A DNA stretch of 64,000 nt from Paenibacillus sp. RC334 (GTDB lineage Bacteria; Bacillota; Bacilli; Paenibacillales; Paenibacillaceae). Numbering within the stretch: the stretch's first letter is position 1; each line of letters starts with the position of its first letter. Under the pieces are notes generated by a model. It saw nothing but the letters and a program-made list of their open reading frames with translations, did no database searches and was not told the origin of the DNA. Made by a program: the position numbers and the translations under genes. Below are positions 1 through 9,345 of the stretch, in pieces. The DNA lies in the NCBI RefSeq assembly GCF_030034735.1, contig NZ_CP125370.1, forward strand, positions 2,852,001-2,916,000, written 5' to 3'.

Positions 1-1223
1 AGAAAAAGTCTTGGAAGTGGGTGAGCAAACGCTTCATGTGGAGGTCTCTCCAGTTGCTCATAAGCAAGCTTGTCCACAATGCCGATCACTTGATTTTGTG
101 ATTCGGAAAGGGAGCAATCCAGCGCGTACCATTCGCCATGGTGAGGCTTTTGGTAAATCCATTTATGTACGGGTTCCTGCGATCCGACTGTTTTGTAAGC
201 AGTGTCAGTGTGGATTCGTCTGGCAATACACCTTCGTCGATTCGGGGGAAACGTTACAGCCACGCCTTTGAAAAGCAAGCGATTCGTACGGCAACCGCAG
301 CTACGGTTAAGCACAGTGCCGATCTGCATGCCATGCCCGCCAGTACGCTCCAAACGAAGTACCAACACTGGTTAGCGTTGGCAAGCGAACGCCTTCAGGA
401 ACGCGTGTGGCAAGACGCTGCTTGTACTTCCAAGCTTGTGCTGGGTGTAGACGATTTTGCCATCCGAAAAGGCCATACCTACAACACGGGCATTCATAAC
501 TTGAGGGGCGAAGCGTTACTAGATATTCTTCCTGGCCGAAAATTGGAGGAACTTCGAGCCTATGCGAAGCAGCATTCATTCTTTTTGGAGCTTCGTCCCA
601 TTGCGGTGGTGATGGATCTGGCTCCGTATTACCATACCTGGATTCAGGAATGCTTTCCGAAGGCGATTCGTATTGCGGATCGCTTTCATGTTCATCGGTA
701 TGTGATCGAGGCGCTTCAAGCCGTCCGAAAAACGACCCAAACGACGCTTTCTTCTCGAGCGAAAGCGAATTTGAAAGCCAAGCATCGGTTGCTAAACCCC
801 AAAGAGGAGTCCTTGTCCGTTGAAAGGCATAAAGAACTGAAAGAGATTTTAGATTACTCGTCCTTGCTTGGGCAAGCCCATGCCTGGAAAGAATCGTTCA
901 ATGAATGGTACGACTGTTCGCCGGATGTCAACACCGCGAATCGTTGGCTTGAGACCTGGTTTGTTCAAGGGGAGCAAATGCAGCATCCGGCTATTGACGC
1001 CTGCGTAAAGACCATTCGAAACTGGCGGACAGAGGTCGTCAACTACCACCGTTGCCGATGGACGAATGCAGCGGTTGATGGCAGAAACAACCGAATGAAG
1101 GCTTTTCAACGGCGGCATTATTTCACTCGCAACAGAAAACGTTACGTACAAGGACTTCTTGTTGAATGTAACCAATCTCGCTATGGTTAGTGTAAGTCAA
1201 GCACTAACTTTAGTGTAGAGCCC
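1..1223 (+). mobile_element. ISL3-family insertion sequence, 3' part
   Basis: The element runs in from the left edge of the window, so its left end is not visible. Almost all of what is seen is transposase coding sequence. The right end probably lies near base 1223, where the sequence read on the reverse strand starts GGGCTCTACACTAAAG, the kind of G-rich end that ISL3-family terminal repeats have. Without the left end the repeat cannot be paired, and no target-site duplication can be shown. The element borders a region rich in broken genes. Confidence 0.75.
2..1190 (+). pseudogene. ISL3-family transposase, 5'-partial and frameshifted
   Basis: DDE transposase of the ISL3 (IS204/IS1001/IS1165) group. 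The N-terminal zinc-finger part (CPQC at 71-82, CKQC at 194-205) is in one frame and stays open to the left edge, so the true start is off the window. The catalytic part is in another frame: GVDDFAIRKG, MDLAPYYH and IADRFHVHRY, then a C-terminal NNRMKAFQRRHYF block. The frames join if one G is removed from the five-G run at 244-248, so this may be a sequencing error. Where relatives usually have EG before NN(K/R)(I/M)K, this copy has VDG, so the catalytic Glu may be Asp here. Family call is firm; activity is doubtful. Confidence 0.85.
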
Positions 1224-1294
1224 GTTTTTTATATTTCTATTCATTAATGTACAAATCGCTTCAAATTAACAATAGGAAATAATTTTAAGAAGAT

Positions 1295-1335
1295 TATAAT
1301 AATAGACATATGCACAATAAAGTAATTGTGCATAT
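1295..1335 (+). promoter_or_regulatory. Putative promoter -10 with palindromic operator
   Basis: A TATAAT hexamer at 1295-1300 is followed at once by a perfect 10-bp inverted repeat, ATATGCACAA at 1308-1317 and TTGTGCATAT at 1326-1335, with an 8-base spacer. It lies 73 bases before the alcohol dehydrogenase start. No matching -35 is clear. The position just downstream of a -10 suits a repressor site. The regulator is unknown and none is encoded nearby. Confidence 0.4.
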
Positions 1336-1407
1336 TAATTTTCAAATAGGATGAGACTAAAATCGTATCCGAATCATTCACTCTATAGGAAAGGGATGTT
1401 GTATAAC

Positions 1408-2466
1408 ATGTGTAACCATCATAAAAACATAACTACTCAAGTGCTAAGTGTTCCAAGTGCGAAAGCACCATTTGAACAAACTACCATAGAACGGAGAGAT
1501 TTGCGGCCAGATGATGTCTTAATCGACATTAAATATTGCGGTATCTGCCATTCTGATATTCACAATGCTCATAATGATTTTGGCAGCGGAGTTTTTCCGA
1601 TGGTTCCAGGGCATGAAATTGCAGGTGTTGTTACCGCTGTAGGCAGGGATGTGACAACATTCGCTGTTGGTGATCGTGTCGGCGTAGGCTGCTTTGTTGA
1701 CTCATGCGGTGAATGTGACTTCTGCCGTAGAGGTGAAGAGCAGTTTTGTCGGAAAGGTGTGGTCGTCGTATTTAACTCAATTGGTTACGACGGGGACCTA
1801 ACATACGGTGGATATAGCCAGAAAATCGTTGTAAAGGATAAGTTTGTTGTACGTATTCCGGACGGCTTGGAACTGGATGTAGCAAGCCCGCTGTTGTGTG
1901 CAGGTATTACGACATACTCGCCTCTGAAACACTGGAACGCCGGACCAGGTAAGAAGGTAGCTATTTTGGGAATGGGGGGACTTGGTCATCTGGCTGTTCA
2001 GTTTGCCCATACGATGGGTGCTGAAGTAACTGTCCTGAGCCAAAGTATGAACAAAAAAGATGAAGCTCTTGCGTTTGGCGCGAATCACTACTATGTAACC
2101 ACTGATCCCACCACGTTCACTGAGTTGGCTGGTCAATTTGATCTGATTTTAAACACAGTGTCTGCAAATATCGACGTTGATGCCTTTCTATCCATCCTTA
2201 ATGTGGACGGGGCACTAGTAAATCTTGGTCTGCCAAACAAGCCAGATCAATATAATGTTTTCTCCTTATTTGCTGGGCGTCGGAGTATTACGGCATCCAA
2301 CGTTGGCGGTATCAGAGAAACACAAGAGATGCTCGACTTTTCGGCTGAGCACAGTATCGCTCCTATGATCGAGGTCATTCGGGCTGACCAAGTTGACGAG
2401 GCATATGAACGTGTCCTCAGCAGTGATGTGCGTTATCGGTTTGTCATCGATATGTCAACATTGTAA
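1408..2466 (+). CDS. Zinc-dependent NAD(P) alcohol/aldehyde dehydrogenase (YahK/CAD-like)
   Basis: Medium-chain dehydrogenase/reductase of the cinnamyl-alcohol/YahK type, which interconverts aldehydes and alcohols with NADP(H) in the cytoplasm. Visible motifs: catalytic-zinc ligands in GICHSDIH and PGHEIAG, the structural-zinc set CGECDFC...FC, and the Rossmann motif GMGGLGHLAVQ. At about 352 residues it is full length for the family. The ATG at 1408 is chosen because AGGAAAGGG lies upstream at 1388-1396 and the protein then starts at the usual N-terminus; the reading frame is open further upstream. It is the first of several oxidoreductases on this strand. The physiological substrate cannot be read from sequence. 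Confidence 0.85.
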   Translation: MCNHHKNITTQVLSVPSAKAPFEQTTIERRDLRPDDVLIDIKYCGICHSDIHNAHNDFGSGVFPMVPGHEIAGVVTAVGRDVTTFAVGDRVGVGCFVDSCGECDFCRRGEEQFCRKGVVVVFNSIGYDGDLTYGGYSQKIVVKDKFVVRIPDGLELDVASPLLCAGITTYSPLKHWNAGPGKKVAILGMGGLGHLAVQFAHTMGAEVTVLSQSMNKKDEALAFGANHYYVTTDPTTFTELAGQFDLILNTVSANIDVDAFLSILNVDGALVNLGLPNKPDQYNVFSLFAGRRSITASNVGGIRETQEMLDFSAEHSIAPMIEVIRADQVDEAYERVLSSDVRYRFVIDMSTL

Positions 2467-2542
2467 TCGTTTATTTTGATGAAGGAATACATCTACTTAG
2501 ATACTCTTTAGCACTTATGGTGTTATTTAACCATTTTTAAAA

Positions 2543-3016
2543 GTGCTCCTTTTGCATAATCATTACCGTCAGGATCAAGATGTTGTATATGCTAACTTGG
2601 GTGGCTCTGATATTGTTCAGAAAACTCAGAACATGATCGAGGCGATGAACGCCTTGAAGGTTAAAAGAGGAATATTTATCAATATTCTAGGAATTTATGA
2701 TGAAGTGCCTGGAAAATTTGGAGAATGGAATAAGCGGATGGTGGGTAGCGGCATGGATGCTTGGCGGAAATCAGCAAGATTGATTGAAGAATCCGATCTT
2801 GATTATACGATATTAAGATGTACCTGGTTCACCAACAAAAATGAAGTTGACTACGAGTTAACCGAAAAGGGGGAACCTTTGAAAGGTACGGAGATTTCTC
2901 GGAAAAGTATTGCTGCCTTGGTTGTTAAATTAGCGGAATCAAAAGAGTGGGGGATTCGTCGCAGTTGGGGGGTTAGCAAACCAAATACAGCACGCGATAA
3001 ACCAGCTTTTTATTAG
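2543..3016 (+). pseudogene. NAD(P)-binding atypical SDR, 5'-truncated
   Basis: Matches the middle and C-terminal part of NmrA/YwnB-like atypical short-chain dehydrogenases: [34 protein letters not shown] and the terminal [12 protein letters not shown] are typical. The family is about 210-220 residues and starts with a glycine-rich NAD(P) loop. Here roughly the first 60-70 residues, including that loop, are absent, and the sequence before 2543 has no recognisable remnant. There is no convincing ribosome binding site. I take it as a beheaded gene left by a deletion. Confidence 0.7.
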
Positions 3017-3037
3017 ATGCAATAGGAGGAGTAAACC

Positions 3038-3796
3038 ATGAGAATTACGGAAGCAGCACAAAAGTATCATGAAAGAATGTTTCCAGGCTATGAATCTAAG
3101 TTTTTGGAAACAGATCCGGAGTTTATTGAATTATTCGATAACTTTGCGTTTGATGAAGTAGTGAATCAGGACGATTTGGATGATCGGACACGTATGATGG
3201 CGATTTTGTCCGTTTTAATTGGATGTCAAGGAATTGACGAGTTTAAAGCAATGCTTCCAGCAGCACTGAATTTTGGCGTTACGCCTGTGGAAGCAAAGGA
3301 AATTGTCTATCAGTCCGTACCTTATCTTGGCATTGGAAGGGTATTTCCTTTTCTGCATGCAGTGAATGAAGTATTGACTTCACGAGGTGTTGAACTACCT
3401 TTACCGAGCCAGGCAACTACAACCACGGATACCCGTTTGGAAGCAGGGATTCAAGCGCAGGTGAACATTTTTGGAGAAAGCATGCGGGATTTTTGGAAAT
3501 CAGGACCGGAAGAGAGCCGGCACATCAATCACTGGCTGGCAGATAACTGCTTTGGGGATTACTATACCCGAAAAGGGCTCGACTACAAACAAAGAGAGAT
3601 GATTACCTTCTGTTTTCTTTTGGCCCAGGGTGGATGTGAACCTCAGTTGACCAGCCATGCTTCCGCCAATATGAGGCTTGGAAATGATAAGTTGTTTCTG
3701 ATTAAGGTTATCTCTCAATGCCTGCCTTTCATAGGTTATCCGCGCAGCCTGAATGCTCTCCGGTGTGTGAATGAAGCCGCGGCCAAATCGGAATAA
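3038..3796 (+). CDS. Carboxymuconolactone decarboxylase family protein (two domains)
   Basis: 252-residue protein with two tandem CMD/AhpD-like helical domains, about residues 30-115 and 150-245. The first has DDRTRMMAILSVLIGCQG and the second YKQREMITFCFLLAQGGCEPQLTSH. Some relatives act in aromatic-acid breakdown and others are peroxidase-like, but the CxxC of AhpD is not seen, so the reaction is open. Start ATG has GGAGG about 10 bases upstream. It sits between two broken SDR genes; CMD proteins often lie beside SDR, cupin and aldo/keto reductase genes, as here. Confidence 0.85.
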   Translation: MRITEAAQKYHERMFPGYESKFLETDPEFIELFDNFAFDEVVNQDDLDDRTRMMAILSVLIGCQGIDEFKAMLPAALNFGVTPVEAKEIVYQSVPYLGIGRVFPFLHAVNEVLTSRGVELPLPSQATTTTDTRLEAGIQAQVNIFGESMRDFWKSGPEESRHINHWLADNCFGDYYTRKGLDYKQREMITFCFLLAQGGCEPQLTSHASANMRLGNDKLFLIKVISQCLPFIGYPRSLNALRCVNEAAAKSE

Positions 3797-3880
3797 AAAA
3801 GCGATCTAATTATTCTTATACGCGAATACGCGAACAACGCGCTCCTGCACATTAAACCAATATACTTTTTGGAGGAATTT

Positions 3881-4693
3881 ATGATGAGTAATCGTACATG
3901 GCTTATTACAGGTGTCAGTAGTGGCTTTGGTTATGAGATGACCAAACAGCTACTTGAGAAGGGGGACAAGGTTATCGGCACAGTACGTAACAAAAACAAA
4001 GTCGCCGAGCTCCTTGAGAAGTATCCAGTTACCTTCATTTGCGAAATTCTGGATGTAACTGATGTTCCCGCTATTCATAAGCTGGTTGACGGCTCTTTTG
4101 AGCAATTTGGACGGATCGACGTTATTGTAAGCAACGCTGGCTATGGCCTTTTTGGGGCCGCCGAGGAACTCTCTGACGCCGAGGTTGGTCACATCATCGC
4201 TACGAATCTAACAGGATCTATCCAGCTTATCCGGTCATCTCTGCCGCATCTGCGAAAGCAGGGTGGTGGCCGCATTATTCAGATATCCTCCTAGTACCAT
4301 GCCACCAAGTTTGGCATGGAGGGATTTTGTGAGTCGGTCGCTCAGGAGGTCGCACCTTTTAACATCGGTATTACATTGGTGGAGCCGGGCGGTGCTCGTA
4401 CCGAGTTCCGCTATGGCAGTGCACAGGTAGCGAATCTAATGTCAGAGTACGACGGTAATCCGGCGCATGGCTTTTTGAAAATGCTGGACGCTTCTAATGG
4501 ACTAGCTCCAGGTGACCCTGTACGTATGGCGTCCCGAATCATAGAGAGTGTCGAACAAGAACCAGCGCCGATGCGAATGGTACTCGGCTCTCAAGCGCTG
4601 ACAAATACCATTTCGACCCTTAAAGCCCGCGTTGCCGACTACGAGACGCAGACTGAACTGGCAGCTTCTACTGATTTTCCTGTGGGAGAATAA
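3881..4693 (+). pseudogene. Short-chain dehydrogenase broken by an internal deletion/stop
   Basis: Classical SDR of about 270-280 residues. The N-terminal half has the TGVSSGFG cofactor loop and SNAGYGLFG; the second half starts at YHATKFGMEG, which carries the catalytic YxxxK, and runs to the usual C-terminus. Both halves are in the same frame, separated by one TAG at 4292-4294. Directly before the stop is IIQISS and directly after is YHATK; in relatives about a dozen residues lie between these blocks. A short deletion therefore seems to have created the stop. GGAGG at 3871 precedes the ATG at 3881. The N-terminal fragment would lack the active-site Tyr and Lys. Confidence 0.8.
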
Positions 4694-4729
4694 AAGGTTC
4701 TAGACTCTTTGAACAGAAAGAAGGAATCG

Positions 4730-5140
4730 ATGATGGAAAATAGACAACTTAGCAACAGTACCATTTTTCCGTTAGGAGAAAAGGTACAAGCAAACTTTAT
4801 GGGTGACGCCTACCTGCAAATGGTGTTTACAGATCCGGCGCCTCTTAATACGGCGATCGGAAATGTTACCTTTGCTCCAGGGGCCCGCAATAACTGGCAC
4901 GCTCATCAGGTTGGGCAAGTTCTGTTAGTTACCGGCGGCAAAGGCTGGTATCAGGAAGAAGGCAAACTTGCCCGATTACTCAAAACGGGTGATGTGGTCA
5001 ATATTCCACCTAACGTGAAACATTGGCATGGTGCGACTAAAGACAGTTGGTTTGTACATCTGGCCATGGCTCCAGGAGAAACCGAATGGTTTGAAGCGGT
5101 CGCTGATGATTACTATACAAAACAAATCAATCTTAATTAA
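4730..5140 (+). CDS. Small cupin-domain protein
   Basis: Single-domain cupin of 136 residues. Cupin motif 1 is visible as PGARNNWHAHQVGQVLLVTGGKGWYQ, here noted by its key residues G, H-x-H, Q and G, and motif 2 as GDVVNIPPNVKHWHGA. The two His and the downstream His would bind a metal. Such proteins are common beside CMD and aldo/keto reductase genes in Bacilli; their reaction is usually not known. Start: ATGATG at 4730-4735 after AAGAAGGAA. It may be co-transcribed with the broken SDR gene, 36 bases upstream, and a hairpin terminator follows. Confidence 0.8.
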   Translation: MMENRQLSNSTIFPLGEKVQANFMGDAYLQMVFTDPAPLNTAIGNVTFAPGARNNWHAHQVGQVLLVTGGKGWYQEEGKLARLLKTGDVVNIPPNVKHWHGATKDSWFVHLAMAPGETEWFEAVADDYYTKQINLN

Positions 5141-5219
5141 CCATTGAATCCCTAATCATTTAAAGAGTGCTTGAATTCGGTATTAATTTTTCCATTTTTC
5201 TCAAACGCAGTTTTGACTG

Positions 5220-5252
5220 CAAATGTCCCTAACAACGGACTGTTTGTTTTTT
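5220..5252 (+). terminator. Intrinsic terminator after the cupin gene
   Basis: CAAATGTCC (5220-5228) pairs imperfectly with GGACTGTTTG (5237-5246), followed by six T. It ends the first oxidoreductase block. The following stretch to 5467 is AT-rich and holds a TATAAT-like hexamer near 5346 but no gene. Confidence 0.55.
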
Positions 5253-5467
5253 GAGTAAGGGATGAATAATAGAATATTCATCTGAGTTTGTTCATTATTA
5301 TACAAATTATGTATTTTTGACAATTTCATATTTTATGAATTAGGATATAATTTTTATCAGTGGAATATTAATGGAATGAAATCCATTAATTTTGACTTTT
5401 GATGAATAGAGGTGGCATCTTTCCAATATTGGAGATCTGCTGCAGTTAAAAATGAGGAGGAATTGAA

Positions 5468-6325
5468 ATGGAATATGTAACTTTAAATAACGGAGTAAAG
5501 ATGCCTATTTTAGGCTATGGCGTTTACCAAATTTCCGATCAAGATGAATGCGAAAGATGCGTACTTGATGCTATAAATACAGGCTATCGTTCCATCGATA
5601 CTGCACAGGCTTACCAAAATGAAGAAGCTGTAGGTCGTGCCATCAAGAAAAGTGGAGTAGCCAGAGAAGAGTTATTCATCACTACTAAAGTTTGGATTTC
5701 CAATGCAGGATATGAAAAAGCCAAAGCCTCTATTGAGGAATCACTGAGAAAACTTCAACTGGATTATCTGGATTTACTTCTCATCCATCAGCCATTTAAT
5801 GATTATTATGGTACGTATCGTGCAATGGAAGAACTCTATAAGGTAGGTAAAATCAAAGCGATCGGGGTAAGCAACTTCTACCCGGACAGATATATCGACC
5901 TTGTTCAGTTTAGTGAAGTGGTTCCGGCTGTCAACCAAGTGGAAACACATGTCTTCAACCAGCAGGTAAAAGCACATGAAATTATGCAGAAATATAACAC
6001 GCAGATCGAATCCTGGGGTCCATTTGCAGAAGGAAAAAACGATTTGTTTTCCAACGCAACCTTACAGGAAGTGGGCGATCAATATAACAAATCTATTGCC
6101 CAAGTTGCTTTACGTTTCTTGATTCAGAGAGGCGTGGTGGTGATTCCAAAAACGGTGAATAAAAATAGAATGGAAGAAAACTTCAACGTATTTGATTTTA
6201 AACTGACGGCAGAGGATATGGAAAAAATAGCTGTACTGGATACAGGAGAAAGTGCATTTTTCTCCCACTATGATCCGCAAACTGTAGAGTTTTTAACCGA
6301 TTACGGAAAAAAAGGTTTGGAATAA
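5468..6325 (+). CDS. Aldo/keto reductase (AKR5-like)
   Basis: NADPH-dependent (beta/alpha)8-barrel reductase of aldehydes and ketones, 285 residues, full length. The catalytic tetrad can be read: Asp and Tyr in [11 protein letters not shown], Lys in TTKVW, His in LLIHQP. The C-terminal cofactor-binding [16 protein letters not shown] block is present. GAGGAGG lies just before the start ATG. It is followed 56 bases later by a second, different aldo/keto reductase, so the pair is probably one transcript. Relatives reduce methylglyoxal and other small carbonyls; the substrate here is not determined. Confidence 0.9.
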   Translation: MEYVTLNNGVKMPILGYGVYQISDQDECERCVLDAINTGYRSIDTAQAYQNEEAVGRAIKKSGVAREELFITTKVWISNAGYEKAKASIEESLRKLQLDYLDLLLIHQPFNDYYGTYRAMEELYKVGKIKAIGVSNFYPDRYIDLVQFSEVVPAVNQVETHVFNQQVKAHEIMQKYNTQIESWGPFAEGKNDLFSNATLQEVGDQYNKSIAQVALRFLIQRGVVVIPKTVNKNRMEENFNVFDFKLTAEDMEKIAVLDTGESAFFSHYDPQTVEFLTDYGKKGLE

Positions 6326-6381
6326 GTATAAGGTTTCATAACCGAAAGAAGGCTGTTTCAGGAAGAGAGGAGGAACTTGGC

Positions 6382-7371
6382 ATGAAAAAAAGAATTCTTG
6401 GTAAAGACTTGGAGGTTTCAGCCATCGGCCTCGGCTGCATGGGTATGAGTCACGCTTACGGTCCGGCAGCTGATAAAACCGAAATGATCAAACTGATTCA
6501 CCAAGCTTTGGATCTCGGTATCACATTTTTCGATACCGCAGAAGTGTATGGTCCCTATGAAAATGAGGAACTGGTGGGTGAAGCATTAAAAGAGGTTCAG
6601 AATGAAGTATTGATTGCCACCAAGTTTGGAGTTCACTTTGAACATGGCCAGAGTGGTGCACTCTTAACGGACAGCAGACCAGCTACCATCCGCAAAGCAG
6701 TGGAAGGTTCCCTCAGACGGTTGAGAACAGATCATATTGATCTGTACTACCAGCATCGTGTTGATAAAAAAGTACCTGTGGAGGAAGTTTCAGGTATAAT
6801 GGATGAGCTCATTAAGGAAGGAAAAATTACACATTGGGGAATGTCGGAGGCGAATTCCGATGAAATTAGAAAAGCCCATGCTGTATGCCCGGTAACCGCT
6901 GTTCAAAGCAGATATTCCATGATGAGCCGCCAGAAGGAAGAGGATACTTTCCCGACGGTAGAAGAACTGGGAATTGGCTTTGTTGCTTTTAGCCCATTGG
7001 CAAACGGTTATTTGTCCGGAAAATATGATAAGAACTCTCGTTTTGAAAGCAGCGAAGAGAAAGGGCTCGACTATAGAAGTTTCTTACCGCAGTTTAAACC
7101 AGAGAACATGGATGCAAATCAAGCTCTGATCGATTTGATTAATCGCTTTGCGAAGGAAAAGGAAGCAACCGCAGCACAAATCTCGCTAGCATGGATGCTT
7201 GCTCAAAAGCCGTACCTTGTGCCGATTCCAGGGACCCGAAAACCGGAACGCTTGGTCGAGAACGCGGGTGCAGCGGAAGTCGTCCTTTCTGCAGAGGAAT
7301 TAAACAGAATAAATGGGGCATTATCTCAACTCACGATAACTGGTGAATACCTTGGCGGGCGCACTAAATAA
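6382..7371 (+). CDS. Aldo/keto reductase (AKR13-like)
   Basis: 329-residue aldo/keto reductase of the AKR13/YqkF-like group. Tetrad: Asp and Tyr in [15 protein letters not shown], Lys in IATKFG, His in DLYYQHRVD. The C-terminal [14 protein letters not shown] cofactor loop is present. Start ATG follows GAGAGGAGGAAC. It lies between another aldo/keto reductase and a zinc alcohol dehydrogenase, each separated by less than 70 bases, which suggests a carbonyl-reduction/detoxification operon from 5468 to 8472. Substrate unknown. Confidence 0.9.
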   Translation: MKKRILGKDLEVSAIGLGCMGMSHAYGPAADKTEMIKLIHQALDLGITFFDTAEVYGPYENEELVGEALKEVQNEVLIATKFGVHFEHGQSGALLTDSRPATIRKAVEGSLRRLRTDHIDLYYQHRVDKKVPVEEVSGIMDELIKEGKITHWGMSEANSDEIRKAHAVCPVTAVQSRYSMMSRQKEEDTFPTVEELGIGFVAFSPLANGYLSGKYDKNSRFESSEEKGLDYRSFLPQFKPENMDANQALIDLINRFAKEKEATAAQISLAWMLAQKPYLVPIPGTRKPERLVENAGAAEVVLSAEELNRINGALSQLTITGEYLGGRTK

Positions 7372-7437
7372 ACAAGCTATTACGAAATAGAAAAGATCGC
7401 TGTAAAGCAATTTTTTAATAAAAGGTGGAGAATTGGT

Positions 7438-8472
7438 ATGAAAGCAAATATTATGTACGCTGCAGGTGATGTGCGCGTAGAAGAATTGCCCGTTCCGAGA
7501 TTGCAAGAACAAACGGATGTCATTTTGAAGGTGGTCGCTGCCTGCGTTTGCGGAAGCGATCTGCATCCTTATCGCAGCATGCATCCTCATGAGCATGGCG
7601 AAGGTGAAGCAATGGGGCATGAAGTGATTGGAAAAATTGAAGAAATGGGTTCAGACGTTTCTGGTTTCAAGAAAGGCGATTTGGTCGTCGTTCCTTTTGC
7701 TTATGGAGATAACACATGTCCGTTTTGTCAAGAAGGATTGATGACTTCTTGTGAGCATGGGGGCTTTATGACTGGCTGCCAAGCGGAATTTGTTCGAGTT
7801 CCTCAAGCACAAGGAAGCATGTTCAAGTTGCCTGACGAAATTGATGAAGACTCCCCTTTATTGCCATCCCTGTTAACATTATCTGACGTCTACGGCACTG
7901 GTTATCATGCGGCGGTAATGGGTCGCGTGAATGAGAATACGACTGTAACAGTTATTGGTGATGGAGCTGTTGGCCTTCTTGCTATTCTGTCAGCAAAGAA
8001 ACTCGGCGCGAAGAAAATCATTCTTATGGGCCGTCATAAAGAGCGGACAGATCTAGGTATTGAATTCGGCGCCACAGATGTTATTTCTGAACGCGGAGAA
8101 GAAGGCGTAACGAAAGTCCGAGACCTGACAAATGGTGAAGGAACACATGTCGTTCTTGAATGTGTCGGGCTAAAGCCTGCTTACGATATGAGTGTTGGCA
8201 TTGTCCGGGCCGGCGGAGTTATCAGTCGTGTTGGGGTTCCGCAGTATGATGAAGCTGCCGTTGGTTTTGAAAGTCTTTTCGGGCGTAATATTACGCTTAC
8301 GGGAGGTCCTGCGCCAACACGTGCATATATGGAAGAATTATTACCGGACATTCTTGACGGAGCAGTTAAACCTGGCCGTGTATTTGACGTAACGGTTGAT
8401 CTGGACGGTGTTCCGGAGGGTTATCGCGCCATGAACAACCGTGAAGCACTCAAAGTATTAATTAGACCTTAA
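7438..8472 (+). CDS. Zinc-dependent alcohol dehydrogenase family protein
   Basis: Medium-chain zinc dehydrogenase, 344 residues. Catalytic-zinc ligands lie in CVCGSDLHPYR and AMGHEVIG; the structural-zinc region is reduced (CPFCQEGLMTSCEHG), and the cofactor loop is IGDGAVGLLAI. Relatives in Firmicutes are annotated as glutathione-independent formaldehyde or threonine-type dehydrogenases, but the substrate is not clear. It differs well from the dehydrogenase at 1408, so it is not a recent duplicate. AAAGGTGGAG precedes the ATG. A long hairpin follows, which probably ends the aldo/keto reductase operon. Confidence 0.87.
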   Translation: MKANIMYAAGDVRVEELPVPRLQEQTDVILKVVAACVCGSDLHPYRSMHPHEHGEGEAMGHEVIGKIEEMGSDVSGFKKGDLVVVPFAYGDNTCPFCQEGLMTSCEHGGFMTGCQAEFVRVPQAQGSMFKLPDEIDEDSPLLPSLLTLSDVYGTGYHAAVMGRVNENTTVTVIGDGAVGLLAILSAKKLGAKKIILMGRHKERTDLGIEFGATDVISERGEEGVTKVRDLTNGEGTHVVLECVGLKPAYDMSVGIVRAGGVISRVGVPQYDEAAVGFESLFGRNITLTGGPAPTRAYMEELLPDILDGAVKPGRVFDVTVDLDGVPEGYRAMNNREALKVLIRP

Positions 8473-8545
8473 TAAATACTTCGAGACAAGATCGCAAGCG
8501 AGCTTAATTTGTACTGATTTATAAATTTAGCGGCTTTTATGTTGT

Positions 8546-8593
8546 AAGGGCTCAAGTTCTTATCCCGAATTGAGGAAAAGAACTTGAGCCCTT
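8546..8593 (+). terminator. Perfect 16-bp stem-loop after the dehydrogenase
   Basis: AAGGGCTCAAGTTCTT (8546-8561) is perfectly complementary to 8578-8593, with a 16-base loop. The stem is strong but the T-run after it is short, so it may work as a terminator in either direction. Confidence 0.6.
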
Positions 8594-9204
8594 TGTTGCA
8601 AAGGACATGAACATAGTACTATGCCGATTTGAAGCATTAGGTCTGAATAATGTGGACTTCAAGCAAAATGCAAAAATAGGGCAGACAAGTGCCAGTATGG
8701 GACATTAACGATCAAATGCAACGTGCTTAAGAGAAATAGGCAATAAATTAGCACAATTGAGATATTACATCTGACTCCATCTATAAGATAATCTTAAATA
8801 TAAACTACCTGTTCCTAATAATTAACTTATGATTGGATAAGATATGATGTCAAATTAAAATCAAAGAGTTTCATACATGAACCTAAAATCCACAGGTATG
8901 TCCGATTAGACATTGTAAAGAACACCAAAATTTTCAGAAAAATAATTAACACTTTAAAATAATTGGTTTACTAATGAACATATCTCATCCTTTTAACAAT
9001 TGCATGTATCCTGTTTTCACTTATAATTATAAACAAATGTTCAATAGCGTATTAATGTTTAATTATAGTTAACGTGGAGAAGCATGATAAAATTCGCTAG
9101 GTTGGAAAAGCAGAATTATAGGTAACGATTTGTATTTGTGAACTATGACTTTCGGTAACCGGTAAAAGGTACCGACCACTAACAAAAAAGGAGTGCGTTG
9201 AATA
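8594..9204. other. Gene-free AT-rich stretch
   Basis: No coding sequence or recognisable RNA is seen over about 600 bases. Near the right end is a GGTAACCGGTAAAAGGTACC-like partial palindrome around 9156-9175, just before the remnant aldo/keto reductase start. It may be what is left of that gene's control region. Confidence 0.4.
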
Positions 9205-9345
9205 ATGGACTATGTCAAACTTGGACGTACCGGCTTGGAAGTTTCAAGATTATGCCTTGGCTGTATGAGTTATGGGGTACCCGAACGCGGAATCGCTCCA
9301 TGGTCGCTGAATGAAGAGGAAAGCAGACCATTCTTGATAAAATAG
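9205..9345 (+). pseudogene. Aldo/keto reductase N-terminal stub
   Basis: A good ribosome binding site (AAGGAG at about 9189) and ATG open a 46-codon frame whose first 43 or so residues match the N-terminus of AKR11/12-type aldo/keto reductases (YVKLGRTGLEVSRLCLGCM, then WSLNEEESRPF). It stops at TAG 9343-9345. The rest of the reductase is missing; instead the sequence passes directly into a beheaded MFS gene in another frame. This is a deletion or recombination join, not a simple frameshift. Confidence 0.75.

Noticed and set aside
5317..5351. TTGACA and TATAAT upstream of the aldo/keto reductase as a sigma-A promoter.
   Set aside because: The spacing is 23 bases, too long; the TATAAT alone may still be a -10.
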